A stretch of 64,000 nt of DNA. Source: Streptomyces sp. SS1-1 (GTDB taxonomy: Bacteria; Actinomycetota; Actinomycetes; Streptomycetales; Streptomycetaceae). The notes beneath the pieces were generated by a model. It ran no database searches. It was not told the DNA's origin and saw only the letters and a list, made by a program, of their open reading frames with translations. Below, in pieces: positions 41,922 through 50,578 of this stretch. Location: contig NZ_WBXN01000004.1 of the NCBI RefSeq assembly GCF_008973465.1, positions 7,480,501-7,544,500 on the forward strand, written 5' to 3'. Numbering within the stretch: the stretch's first letter is position 1; each line of letters opens with the position of its first letter. Both the position numbers and the translations under genes were made by a program.

Positions 41922-42839
41922 GTGTCAGCAGACCTCGCCCCCCGATGGATCGCCGCACTGATCGCCGTCGCCGAGGCGGGCAGCATCACCAAGGCCGCGA
42001 CCGGGATGCACCTGACGCAGCAGGCCGTCAGCGCACAGCTCAACCAACTGGAGCGGGCGGTCGACGCCGTGCTGCTGGTCCGCACCTCACGCGGTGTCGC
42101 CCTCACCGCGGCCGGCCGGACCCTGGTGGAACGCGGCAGACCGTGGCTCGGGGAGCTGGAGCGGCTGGCGGCGGAAGTGCGGATGGTCGGGCATGGCCGG
42201 GCGGGACGGCTCCGCCTCCACTTCAAGATGCAGAGCACCGCCCACTTCATGCCCGAACTGCTGCGCCGCCTCGCACAGGACGCCCCCGACATCGAGGTCG
42301 AGAGCCACTCCGTCGCCCGCGCACCCGAAGCCCTCCGGGCCCTGCACGAGGGGGAGTCGGACGCGGCGTTCATCTGGCTCCCCATCGCCGACGCCGAGTT
42401 GGCCAGTGCGGACATCCTCACCGAACAGCGGATGATCGCGCTGGCGCCCGACCATCCGCTGGCGCGCCAGGAGAAGCTCACCCTCGCGGACCTGCGCGAC
42501 GAGCCCGTCATCGGGCCCCACGCGGATCTGCCCGAGGAGGTCATGCGGTTCTGGAACGTGGACCCGCGTCCGAATGGTTCGAGCCCCAGGCTGGGCCCGG
42601 CCGCGAACACGCCGGAGGAGTGTCTGCTGCACGTGAACGCCGGCCGGGGCATCTGGCCCGCCCCGGCCTCCACGGCCGACTACTTCACACAGTCCATCGT
42701 GGCCTGGCGGCCCCTGGTCGACGCGGCGCCGATCACCCTCGGCCTGGTGTGGCTGCGGACCGCACCTCCCCAGATCCTTCCACGACTGATCTCACTGAGC
42801 CGGTCACTCGCCGTGCATACGCCGGGGGAGGCCCCATGA
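41922..42839 (+). CDS. LysR-family transcriptional regulator
   Basis: 305 residues from GTG 41922, preferred over an earlier in-frame GTG (41880) because AAGGA precedes it and it gives the normal LysR start. Helix-turn-helix: RWIAALIAVAEAGSITKAAT, LTQQAVSAQLNQLERAV. The periplasmic-binding-like effector domain follows (HFMPELLRRLAQDAPDIEVE, RMIALAPDHPLARQEKLTLA). It overlaps the next gene by ATGA (42836-42839), so the two regulators are translationally coupled. Its target may be the SDR immediately upstream on the same strand. Confidence 0.88.
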   Translation: MSADLAPRWIAALIAVAEAGSITKAATGMHLTQQAVSAQLNQLERAVDAVLLVRTSRGVALTAAGRTLVERGRPWLGELERLAAEVRMVGHGRAGRLRLHFKMQSTAHFMPELLRRLAQDAPDIEVESHSVARAPEALRALHEGESDAAFIWLPIADAELASADILTEQRMIALAPDHPLARQEKLTLADLRDEPVIGPHADLPEEVMRFWNVDPRPNGSSPRLGPAANTPEECLLHVNAGRGIWPAPASTADYFTQSIVAWRPLVDAAPITLGLVWLRTAPPQILPRLISLSRSLAVHTPGEAP

Positions 42840-43849
42840 CCTCGACGGAAGGTGATGGGGCAGGGCCGCGCAGCGCACGCGCCCGCGACATCGCGTTCGT
42901 CGTCTTCGACGGCGTGAAGATGCTCGACGTGGCGGGCCCGGCGGAGGTCTTCGCCGAGGCCAACCAGTTCGGCGCGTCGTACGCGATCCACTACGTCTCG
43001 CCCTCCGGCGAACCGGTCCTCGCCTCGACGGGCATGCGGATACCCGTCGACGGCCGGGCCGAGGACGTCCCCGACCCCGACACGGCCGTCGTCGCCGGGG
43101 GAGACATCCTGGTCGGCCGGGCCATCGAGGCCGACCTCGTCGACACCGTCAAGAATCTGCACGCGCGCAGCCGCCGCACGGCCTCCGTCTGCACGGGGTC
43201 GTTCATCCTGGCCGCGTCCGGCCTGCTGGTGGGACGCAGGGCGACCACCCACTGGAGGCACGCGGGGTTGCTGGCCCGTGCCTTCCCGGACGTCAGGGTG
43301 GAACCCGACGCGCTGTTCGTCGAGGACTCGGAGGTGTACACCTCCGCGGGCGTCTCGGCCGGAATGGATCTCGCACTCGCTCTCGTCGAGGAGGACCACG
43401 GCGCCGACCTCACCCGCGAGGTCGCCCGGCAACTCGTGATGTTCATGCAGCGCCCCGGTGGCCAGTCCCAGTTCTCGGCACCCCTGGACCGCAGACCGCC
43501 GCGCACCTCGCCGCTGCGAGCCGTCGTCGACCTGATCTCCGCCCAGCCGGCGCTCGACCACAGCGCCGCGGGCCTCGCCGCGCGCGTCGGCGTCAGCCCG
43601 CGCCAACTGGGCAGGCTCTTCGCCGCCGAACTCGGCACCACCCCCGCCAAGTACGTGGAACTCGCGCGCCTCGACCACGCCAAGGCACTGCTCGACCGGG
43701 GTCACACCGTCGCGGAGACCGCCCGCGTCGCCGGATTCGGCAGCGCCGAGACGATGCGCCGCTCCTTCGTGGCACGGCTCGGCGTGTCACCGAGCCAGTA
43801 CCGCGACCGGTTCGCCACCACCGAGCAGGGCAAGGACACCCCGCGATAG
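42836..43849 (+). CDS. GlxA-type regulator (DJ-1/PfpI domain plus AraC HTH)
   Basis: 337 residues. The N-terminal DJ-1/PfpI domain has IAFVVFDGVKMLDVAGPAEV and SVCTGSFILAASGLL, where the Cys after V is at the nucleophile-elbow position. The C-terminal AraC pair of helix-turn-helices is at 225-325 (HSAAGLAARVGVSPRQLGRL, FAAELGTTPAKYVELARL, ETARVAGFGSAETMRRSFV). Such proteins regulate degradation of quaternary amines or nitrogen compounds. It is coupled by a 4-base overlap to the LysR gene, an unusual direct pairing of two regulator families. Confidence 0.9.
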   Translation: MTSTEGDGAGPRSARARDIAFVVFDGVKMLDVAGPAEVFAEANQFGASYAIHYVSPSGEPVLASTGMRIPVDGRAEDVPDPDTAVVAGGDILVGRAIEADLVDTVKNLHARSRRTASVCTGSFILAASGLLVGRRATTHWRHAGLLARAFPDVRVEPDALFVEDSEVYTSAGVSAGMDLALALVEEDHGADLTREVARQLVMFMQRPGGQSQFSAPLDRRPPRTSPLRAVVDLISAQPALDHSAAGLAARVGVSPRQLGRLFAAELGTTPAKYVELARLDHAKALLDRGHTVAETARVAGFGSAETMRRSFVARLGVSPSQYRDRFATTEQGKDTPR

Positions 43850-43960
43850 CGAGCGGACGGCCGTGTCCGGATCTGTGTGATGGCCGTCGGAATGCGCGGT
43901 GGAGCAGCGGTTTCCGGCAGGTGATGCTGAAGTCCTGTTCCGTACGACCTAGGAGGACCG

Positions 43961-44599
43961 ATGCCCGAGACCATCGCGGGGATCACCATTCCCGACACCG
44001 AACTCGTTCGCCAGGCCACCTCGCTCGTGCGCGAGTCGGCCGACGAGACCATCTTCCATCACTCGCGCAGGGTGTTCCTGTGGGGCATGCTGAAGTCAGC
44101 GGCCCGGGGCATCGACGTCGACCCCGAACTCGCCTACGTGGGCGGCCTCTTCCACGATCTCGGCCTCACCCCCGGCTACGCCACCACCGACCGCCGCTTC
44201 GAACTGGACGGCGCCGAGGCCGCGCGCGGCTTCCTCCTCGACCACGGACGCTCCGAGGAGGAGGCCCGTAACGTCTGGCTGGCGATCGCCCTGCACACCA
44301 CGCCGGAGATCCCGCTGCACCTCGCACCGGAAGTGGGCGTGGTGACGCTCGGGGTGGAGACGGACGTCCTCGGTCTCGACCTGCACGAGATCACCGAGAC
44401 CCAGCGTGCCGAAGTCGTGGCGGCACACCCGCGCCCGGACTTCAAGAACCGGATTCTCAAGGCGTTCCACGAGGGCATGGTCCACCGCCCCGACACCACC
44501 TTCGGGACGATGAACGACGACGTCCTGGCGCACTTCGACCCCTCCTTCCAGAGGAAGGACTTCGTGGAGATCATCCGGAACAACTCCTGGCCCGAGTGA
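43961..44599 (+). CDS. HD-domain metal-dependent hydrolase (cyanamide-hydratase-like)
   Basis: 212 residues from ATG 43961 behind AGGAGG. HD-domain ligands: H34 in IFHHSRRVFLW, H65-D66 in GGLFHDLGLT, and a later ALHTTPEIPLH with D in LGVETDVLGLD. HHSRRV followed by LFHDLGLT is the pattern of cyanamide-hydratase-like and other small HD hydrolases that act on nitriles, cyanamide or phosphate esters. A shortened relative of this gene lies at 50579-50722 on the other strand. Stands alone. Confidence 0.82.
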   Translation: MPETIAGITIPDTELVRQATSLVRESADETIFHHSRRVFLWGMLKSAARGIDVDPELAYVGGLFHDLGLTPGYATTDRRFELDGAEAARGFLLDHGRSEEEARNVWLAIALHTTPEIPLHLAPEVGVVTLGVETDVLGLDLHEITETQRAEVVAAHPRPDFKNRILKAFHEGMVHRPDTTFGTMNDDVLAHFDPSFQRKDFVEIIRNNSWPE

Positions 44600-44671
44600 C
44601 CGCGGACGACCACCCGCGCCGCAACGCGGACGACCCCGGCGTCGCCGGCCGCCGTGACGGGTGAGCGGGGC

Positions 44672-44890
44672 ACGGCCGACGCGCAGCGCGACCTGCACGG
44701 CTTCGGTTCGCGCACCTACCGCTTCGTCGAACGCTCGGGAACGCGGCACTGGCTCAAAGACCACCCGCTTGTCGAGGCCCGCGAGTTCACCCTGAACCGC
44801 GCCCCCGGCAACTGCTTCGCGGACGTCGAGCGGGCCGCCTTCTTCCCGGCCGACCTGGTGCCGGGGATCTCCCACAGCCCCGACAAGATG
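44672..44890 (+). pseudogene. Catalase remnant (two fused fragments)
   Basis: The frame reads AQRDLHGFGSRTYRFV and SGTRHWLK, matching the heme-catalase segment H-G-F-G-S-H-T. It then jumps to DHPLVEAREFTLNRAPGNCF, AFFPADLVPGISHSPDKM, the later catalase segment. The roughly 60-70 residues that normally separate them, and everything before and after, are gone (the heme-tyrosine region after SPDKM is missing). A decayed monofunctional catalase gene. Confidence 0.75.
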
Positions 44891-44919
44891 CCCGTGCGGG
44901 GCAGTCGGGTAGCCGGGCA

Positions 44920-44970
44920 GCAGGGGGCGACCCCGCCTCCCCTCCCCGGGGAGACGCGGTCGCCCCCTGC
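44920..44970. terminator. Bidirectional terminator between catalase remnant and MBL gene
   Basis: A 13-bp perfect outer stem (44920-44932 with 44958-44970) encloses a smaller CTCCCC/GGGGAG hairpin. It lies between converging reading directions, 24 bases from the MBL stop. Confidence 0.8.
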
Positions 44971-44993
44971 CGCAATGCCCGGCCCTCTCCAAC

Positions 44994-45890
44994 TCAGTAG
45001 GACTGGTCCAGGGGCTTGAAGTGGACGGGAACCCACCGGTAGCCCTCTCCGTCCGGCCGCAGGTGGCCCAGGCCGGGGAACGGCAGATGGGAGGCGGCGA
45101 CCCACCATCCGCGGCCGGCGACATCGTCGAGAACCCTGGCACGTGCCTTCACGGCACGACCCTCGTCGCTGTCGATGGAGATCGACACGTGCGGACACGG
45201 CAACTGCACGGTGTGGCTGTGGACGGTGTCGCCCCAGAACAGGACCGGCTCGTCGCCTCCGGTGAAGAGATATCCGCTGTGCCCGGCGGTGTGACCCTGC
45301 TGATCGAGGGCGCACACACCGGGCACCGCGTCGAGGAAGTCGAACGCGTCGAGCCGGCCTGACGCACGATAGGGCTCCAGCGCGGCAGCCGCGGCTTCGT
45401 GGATCTGCTTCTGGACGCCTGTCGCCCGCGCCGTCAGCTTCTCGTCGAGCCAGTGGTCGGCTTCCGCACGCGAGACGTGGACGGTGGCCCGGGGGTAGGC
45501 GGGCTCGCCGTCGTCGGTGACGAGACCGCCACTGTGATCGGGGTGCAGGTGGGTGATGAGGACGTGGTCGACGTCCTCCGCGGCGACCCCGGCGGCGGAG
45601 AGCGCCTCACGGAGGTGACCGGTGTGGGGGCCGAGCGTGCTGCCGCTGCCGGCGTCGACGAGGACCCGCCGGCCGTCGTCCTCGACGAGGAAGCCGATGA
45701 CGGCCGTATGGAGGTCGCCGTCCTCGGGGAGGTACGCGTCGGCCAGGCGGCGGCGAATCTCGGTCTGCGGCTCGCCGTGCAGGTCCTCGGCGAGGATGGG
45801 TACGAATCCGTCGTACAGAGCGGTGACCAGGAGGCCTCCGAGTCGGAACCTCTGGAAGCCGGGAGCCTGACCGGGTGACGTGCGGGACAA
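44994..45890 (-). CDS. MBL-fold hydrolase (lactonase-like)
   Basis: 298 residues. HLHPDH at 114-119, then DGEPAYPRATVHVS, a GHTAGHSGY segment, FWGDTVHS and a final ASHLPFPGLGHL, the full metallo-beta-lactamase ligand set in the arrangement of AHL-lactonase-like and related long MBL enzymes. No signal peptide is seen. The NmrA gene on the same strand starts beyond 45891-46004. Substrate unknown. Confidence 0.85.
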   Translation of the reverse strand: MSRTSPGQAPGFQRFRLGGLLVTALYDGFVPILAEDLHGEPQTEIRRRLADAYLPEDGDLHTAVIGFLVEDDGRRVLVDAGSGSTLGPHTGHLREALSAAGVAAEDVDHVLITHLHPDHSGGLVTDDGEPAYPRATVHVSRAEADHWLDEKLTARATGVQKQIHEAAAAALEPYRASGRLDAFDFLDAVPGVCALDQQGHTAGHSGYLFTGGDEPVLFWGDTVHSHTVQLPCPHVSISIDSDEGRAVKARARVLDDVAGRGWWVAASHLPFPGLGHLRPDGEGYRWVPVHFKPLDQSY

Positions 45891-46004
45891 AACGGATCGT
45901 TTCCTTTCATGGCGTCCGGATGGGCTCGGGCCGGACGGGCGTGGACCGGGGTGTGGCCAGGACAGGGAGTGGAGATCAGCCAGTGGGGGGTAAGGCAGTG
46001 AGGG

Positions 46005-46949
46005 TCAGGCAGTTGCGGTGGCGAGGAACTCCTCGAGCGTGGTCGAGGTGGTGATCGCCCGGGCCTCGTCCAGGATCCTGATGCGCCCCTCGGCCACGTC
46101 CGACGTCATCGCGACCGTCCCGTCGGCCATGTGGTGGCTGAAGCCCGCCTCGAGCAGCGAGGCCCGTACGGCCTCGGGGGAGCGGAGGACGTACCGGGCG
46201 CCTGCGGCTCCGACCGCCGCCCCGATCAGCCGGGTGGCCTCCTCCAGGGTCCGGTAGGTGGGCCCGACCACCTCCACCGGACCGGGCGTGAAGTCACGGT
46301 TCCCGCGCAGGAATTCCGCCGCGACGCGCCCGATGTCCGCGGTGGCGATCATCGGCAGCGGCAGATGCGGGGGAACCAGGCCGCCCGTGGTGCCCGTGGC
46401 CTTGATGGACGCGATGTCGGGGCGCAGGTTCTCCATGAACGACCCCGCCCGCAGATGGACCGCGGGGACGCCGGTGGCGTCGACGCCCTCCTCCAGCCGC
46501 CGCAGCCCCCACACCGGCCCACGGGCGCCGGAGCAGTTGGCCGCCCAGCCACTGAGGGTCACGACACGGCGCAGCGAGCCCTGCCGGTACGCGGTCTGTA
46601 CGGCATGTGCCTGCGCGGCGATCACGGCCCGCTGGTACGCGGCGAAGTCCGTGCTGTTCGGTATGAGGCCCGGCGCCATCATGACGAACGCGCCGGTCGC
46701 CCCTTCCATCGCCTCGGCGAGCCCTTCCCCGTCGTCGAGAGGGCTGACGTGCGTGCGGGCACCGAGCTCGGCGTAGGGCCGGAGCCGCTCACGGTCGCGC
46801 CCGACGGCCACGACGTCCGATCCGCCCTCCAGCAGTGCTCGCACCACGGCCGAGCCGGTGTCGCTGGTGGCCGCGGTGACGACGAAGAGGTTCGAGTCCG
46901 CGCCGAGAGGCCGCGCGGAGGGCTCCTGGGACGAGTGCTTGACGTTCAT
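46005..46949 (-). CDS. NmrA-like NAD(P)-binding protein
   Basis: 314 residues from ATG 46949. Rossmann start FVVTAATSDTGSAVVRALLE (variant of the glycine-rich loop), VVAVGRDRERLRPYAELGAR, and the NmrA pattern VVTLSGWAANCSGARGPVWG with LRAGSFMENLRPDIASIKAT. It lacks the SDR Tyr-x-x-x-Lys and so is probably a redox-cofactor sensor or a reductase of the atypical/extended class. Divergent from an XRE regulator at 47112. Confidence 0.85.
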   Translation of the reverse strand: MNVKHSSQEPSARPLGADSNLFVVTAATSDTGSAVVRALLEGGSDVVAVGRDRERLRPYAELGARTHVSPLDDGEGLAEAMEGATGAFVMMAPGLIPNSTDFAAYQRAVIAAQAHAVQTAYRQGSLRRVVTLSGWAANCSGARGPVWGLRRLEEGVDATGVPAVHLRAGSFMENLRPDIASIKATGTTGGLVPPHLPLPMIATADIGRVAAEFLRGNRDFTPGPVEVVGPTYRTLEEATRLIGAAVGAAGARYVLRSPEAVRASLLEAGFSHHMADGTVAMTSDVAEGRIRILDEARAITTSTTLEEFLATATA

Positions 46950-46984
46950 GCCCCCACGGTCGGACACCACGGGCCGTGCAGCCA

Positions 46985-47077
46985 GACCACGCCATGGACA
47001 CCCAGACGGACCGCTACCCCGTGCTCGGCCCACATCGGCGGACCGCCGCCGACGGGTGGGGGACCACGCCATGGACA
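46985..47077. promoter_or_regulatory. Two direct 16-bp repeats between NmrA and XRE genes
   Basis: GACCACGCCATGGACA occurs exactly at 46985-47000 and again at 47062-47077, 77 bases apart. The intervening DNA contains the promoter space of both divergent genes. Two identical sites fit cooperative binding of the adjacent XRE regulator. Each site contains the palindromic core CCATGG. Confidence 0.7.
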
Positions 47078-47111
47078 GGCACCGCGGAGCGCCGGCTGGA
47101 ACACTCGACGT

Positions 47112-47957
47112 ATGAGGAGTACCTGGTCGTCATCGACGGAACTGGGGGCGTTCCTGCGCAGCCGACGCGCCGCGCTCACCCCCGAGGAGACGGGCATGTC
47201 CTCCTTCGGGCAACGCAGAGTGCCGGGGCTGAGACGAGAGGAACTGGCCCACCTGGCCGGGATCAGCGTCACCTACTACACGCGTCTGGAGCGCGGCGAA
47301 AGCCACCAGGTGTCCGACTCGGTCCTGGACTCCCTGGCGAGGGTCCTCAAACTGACCCCGGAAGAACGCGCCTACCTGGACCGGCTGGCCCGGCCGAGCC
47401 GGACGGCCAACCATCGGGAAGAGCCGGAGAAGCTACGGCCCGCGGTCCAGGCACTCGTCGACTCCGCCGGCGGGCAGGCGGCGATCGTCGTCGGCCGGCG
47501 TGCCGACGTCCTGGGCGGCAACCGCCTCGGCTACGCCCTCTGGGGGCTCCCGGCGCCGGACCCCGCCTCGGACGAGCCCCGACCGAACATCGCCCGCACC
47601 ACCTTCCTCGACATGTCGGCCCGCGACCTCTTCCCCGACTGGGAGTCACAGGCCAGGGACATCACCGCCTACCTGCGCCACGCCGCGGCCCACCACCCCG
47701 ACGACCAGGAACTGCACGCCCTCATAGGCGAGCTGAGCGTGCACAGCGCCGACTTCTCGAGGATCTGGACTGATCACCCGGTGAGCGACTGCCTTGCCTC
47801 ACAGCGCGAGTACCGCCATCCCCAGGTCGGCACCATGCGACTGAACGAGGAGGTGGTGCGCCTGACCGACGCCCCGGGCACACGCATCATCTTCAGCGGC
47901 GCCGACAAAGGCACCGAGTCCGCCGAGCGGCTGCGCCTGCTGGCCACACTCACCTGA
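47112..47957 (+). CDS. XRE-family regulator with MmyB-like ligand-binding domain
   Basis: 281 residues. Helix-turn-helix: SFGQRRVPGLRREELAHLAG, ISVTYYTRLERGESHQVSDS. The MmyB-type C-terminal domain starts VDSAGGQAAIVVGRRADVLG and includes FLDMSARDLFPDWESQARDI. Same family as the gene at 7852 and equally divergent from an NAD(P)-binding oxidoreductase-like gene. Start ATG 47112 is placed right after the second GACCACGCCATGGACA repeat. Confidence 0.88.
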   Translation: MRSTWSSSTELGAFLRSRRAALTPEETGMSSFGQRRVPGLRREELAHLAGISVTYYTRLERGESHQVSDSVLDSLARVLKLTPEERAYLDRLARPSRTANHREEPEKLRPAVQALVDSAGGQAAIVVGRRADVLGGNRLGYALWGLPAPDPASDEPRPNIARTTFLDMSARDLFPDWESQARDITAYLRHAAAHHPDDQELHALIGELSVHSADFSRIWTDHPVSDCLASQREYRHPQVGTMRLNEEVVRLTDAPGTRIIFSGADKGTESAERLRLLATLT

Positions 47958-47962
47958 GAACG

Positions 47963-47998
47963 GGCGCCGTCCGAGGTCCGGAGACCACGGACGGCGCC
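47963..47998 (+). terminator. Stem-loop after the XRE gene
   Basis: GGCGCCGTCCG (47963-47973) pairs perfectly with CGGACGGCGCC (47988-47998), 14-base loop, beginning 6 bases after the stop. Confidence 0.85.
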
Positions 47999-48049
47999 TG
48001 TGAACAGGTGCTCAGGATGACCGGGCCGACGGGTTCCGCAGCGGAGGCG

Positions 48050-48697
48050 TCACGACGACTCGGTCGGTACGGCCACGTCGAGGCCGCGGGCGGCGACGAG
48101 CCGGGCGCTGCCGTCGGCCAGGCGGTACGAAAGACCCACCACACCGAGACGCCCCTCAGCCACTCGGTCGGCCAGGACACGGGAGCGCTCCAGCAGGAGG
48201 TCCACCGTGTTCTCGATGTGCTCGGCCAGGATCTCGTCGGCGCTGTCGCGTCCGGCAGCCCGGGCCGAGAGCACGCTGGGGGTCACCCGCTCGACGACGT
48301 CACGGACGAAGCCCCCCGGCGTCTGCCCGTCCTCCAGGGCCGAGCGGGCCGCGGCGACGGCGCCGCACGAGTCGTGACCGAGGACGACGACCAGCGGCGC
48401 GTCGAGCACGGCCGCCCCGAACTCGATCGACCCGAGCACCTCGGTCCCGGCGACATGACCGGCGGTACGGACCACGAACAGGTCGCCCAGCCCACGGTCG
48501 AAGATGATCTCGGCCGCGAGCCGCGAGTCCGAGCAACCGAACAGCACGGCGAACGGATTCTGCGACGGCGCGGTCTCGGCGCGGCGGAGTGCGTCCTGGT
48601 TGGGGTGCTCGGGCGAACCGGCGACGAAGCGCTGGTTGCCGGCCATGAGGAGCTCGAAGGCGGCTTGAGGGTTCGGGGTCTGGATCTTCTCAGGCAT
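48050..48697 (-). CDS. Beta-class carbonic anhydrase
   Basis: 215 residues. The zinc ligands are C55 in CSDSR (with the D57-R59 dyad), H108 and C111 in GHDSCG, the full beta-carbonic-anhydrase set. FELLMAGNQRFVAG at the start and FVVRTAGHVAG in the middle match the class. It interconverts CO2 and bicarbonate in the cytoplasm for carboxylation reactions and pH balance. The protein is at full family length. Stands alone, next to an MFS remnant. Confidence 0.93.
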   Translation of the reverse strand: MPEKIQTPNPQAAFELLMAGNQRFVAGSPEHPNQDALRRAETAPSQNPFAVLFGCSDSRLAAEIIFDRGLGDLFVVRTAGHVAGTEVLGSIEFGAAVLDAPLVVVLGHDSCGAVAAARSALEDGQTPGGFVRDVVERVTPSVLSARAAGRDSADEILAEHIENTVDLLLERSRVLADRVAEGRLGVVGLSYRLADGSARLVAARGLDVAVPTESS

Positions 48698-48826
48698 ACC
48701 GGAAGCCTACGAAGCCGCTTTGCCGCTCGCACAGCCAGGCTCCGTCCACCGGCCTCCGCAGAAGTCCGTGGCCTCGCCGCGGCCCGCTCCCGCGACCGTT
48801 CTTCGTCGGCATCGCCGCAGGCTGGG

Positions 48827-49270
48827 TCAGCGCACCGTGGCGTCGTGGGCGCTCGGCGCGCCGGGGGCCGGGTCGTCCCCGGCCGGGTGGGCGGCGGCGT
48901 TCCCCGACGGGCCGCGCAGGGCGCCGCGGACGAGGAGGGCTGTCATGACGGCGACGCCTGCCCACATGGACTGCTGCCAGCCGTCGACGAACGCCTGCCG
49001 GGCCGCTTCGACCAGATGAGATGCGTCCCCACCGGTCGTGGGGGCGGCCTCGAGGGCGTTGGCGATTCCCTCGCGGGCGGTGTCGGCCGTTCCGTGGGGC
49101 ATGCCGGCGAGCTTGTCTCCGATGGCGGCGCGGTAGCCGCCGGCGAGGAGAGGTCCGAGCAGGGCTACACGCCGCGCGGTGCCCAGTTCGCGGGTGACGT
49201 CGTCGTTGAGGGCCGAGGCGACGCCCTGGTCGGCGCGCGGCAATGAGCTGGTGATGGCTTCGCCGACATC
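48827..49270 (-). pseudogene. C-terminal remnant of an MFS multidrug transporter
   Basis: About 147 codons ending at 48827. EAITSSLPRADQGVASALND, TRELGTARRVALLGPLLAGG and GWQQSMWAGVAVMTALLVRG match the last two or three helices of 14-helix (EmrB/QacA-type) transporters, where SLPRADQGVASALND is very characteristic. Everything upstream (about 350 residues) is missing. The remaining part also differs from family consensus (DDVTREL, TARRVALLGP). A deletion remnant. Confidence 0.75.
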
Positions 49271-49540
49271 TCGATGGGTGCCTCTGCCGCTGCGGGCCAG
49301 GTACCGGCAACACCTGATCCCGCGTCACACCCGGCCGCAGCTCGCTCACGGTCCCATGGCGGAGCCCTGGTCAGCACCGGAGTGCCGATGGCCGGCCTCA
49401 GTGGCCCGGCTTCACCGGGTGCCCGGGCATCCGCAACTACAGTGCTGTAGAAGTCTCTTCTAGATCTTGCTCGCGCGACGAGCTGCCGCGCGTTCGGCGG
49501 CGGCGGGCCGTCGCACATCCGGAGGAGAAGAAGCAGCAGA

Positions 49541-50521
49541 ATGCCGCAACACCAAGATCAAGTGGCTGGAGTCAACGCCCCGTCCGGACGTCGACGAGTC
49601 GCCGTGTACTGCCGCGGGGTCACCGAGGCCCGCTGGTTCGCGCTCACCGTCTTCACGGTGATCCTTGGCAACGCCGTCCTGCTGGGCCTGGAGACGTACT
49701 CCGGTCTCGCACAGGAGTGGCATGGCTGGTTACGGCTGGCCGAGCACGTCTGCCTGGCCGCGTTCACCGTCGAGATCGTGCTGCGCATGGCCGCGCACGC
49801 GGACCGGCCCCGCGGCTTCTGGGAGGACCCGTGGAACGTCTTCGATCTCGCGGTCGTCCTGTGTGCCTTCGCGCCCGTCGTGCGGGAGAACACCACCGTG
49901 TTGCGGCTGCTCAGGCTGGCCAGGGTCCTGCGGACCGCCCGCTTCCTGCCCCAACTGCGCATCGTGCTCGTCGCCGTGGGCCGCAGCCTCCCGGGCACGC
50001 TGAGCTTCCTCCTCGTGGGCGCCCTGCTGCTGTACGTGTACGCGATGGTCGGCTGGGTCTTCTTCGGCCGCCACGACCCCGAACACTACGGCTCCATCGG
50101 CCGCGCAGTGCTCACCCTCTTCCTCCTGATGACCCTGGACGGGATCGGGGACGCCGTACGCGCCGGCCTGGAGATCTCCCGCTGGAGCCTGCTCTACTAC
50201 GCCTCCTACGTCCTGCTCGCCTCGTTCGTCCTCGTCAACGTCCTCATCGGCGTCGTCCTCACCTCCCTCGAAGAGGCCAAGGGCATGGACGAGGAACGGG
50301 AGCCGCCACAAGCCCGACACCGGACACCGCAACCGCAGGACGAACAACTCCTACTCCAACGCATCGAGGTCGCCCGCCGCGCCTTGGACGATCTCGAGCG
50401 GGACGTCATCCGGTCCACGGACTGTGTGCCGCTTCCAGTCGGGCAGAGGGGACATTCGCGGGGCGAGGGCGTGTCCCTCGCCCACGCGGACCCTGGATCC
50501 CACCGATCCGCGGACTCCTGA
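49541..50521 (+). CDS. Voltage-gated cation channel of the single-domain bacterial type
   Basis: 326 residues, six transmembrane segments. S1 FALTVFTVILGNAVLLGLET, S2-S3 region (LAAFTVEIVLRMAAH, NVFDLAVVLCAFAPVV), S4 with arginines every third residue (RLLRLARVLRTARFLPQLR), S5 GTLSFLLVGALLLYVYAMVG, pore helix AVLTLFLLMTLDGIGDAV and S6 YYASYVLLASFVLVNVLIGV. Bacterial sodium channels have TLESW in the filter. Here it is TLDGIG, so the glutamate is an aspartate and the conserved Trp is Ile, which may change ion choice. The C-terminal 80 residues include a coiled-coil-like helix (DEQLLLQRIEVARRALDDL). Confidence 0.88.
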   Translation: MPQHQDQVAGVNAPSGRRRVAVYCRGVTEARWFALTVFTVILGNAVLLGLETYSGLAQEWHGWLRLAEHVCLAAFTVEIVLRMAAHADRPRGFWEDPWNVFDLAVVLCAFAPVVRENTTVLRLLRLARVLRTARFLPQLRIVLVAVGRSLPGTLSFLLVGALLLYVYAMVGWVFFGRHDPEHYGSIGRAVLTLFLLMTLDGIGDAVRAGLEISRWSLLYYASYVLLASFVLVNVLIGVVLTSLEEAKGMDEEREPPQARHRTPQPQDEQLLLQRIEVARRALDDLERDVIRSTDCVPLPVGQRGHSRGEGVSLAHADPGSHRSADS

Positions 50522-50578
50522 GGAGCCGGCCGTGCCGCCCGCCGTTCGCCATGGCCTACCGGGCCAAGAACAGCCCGC

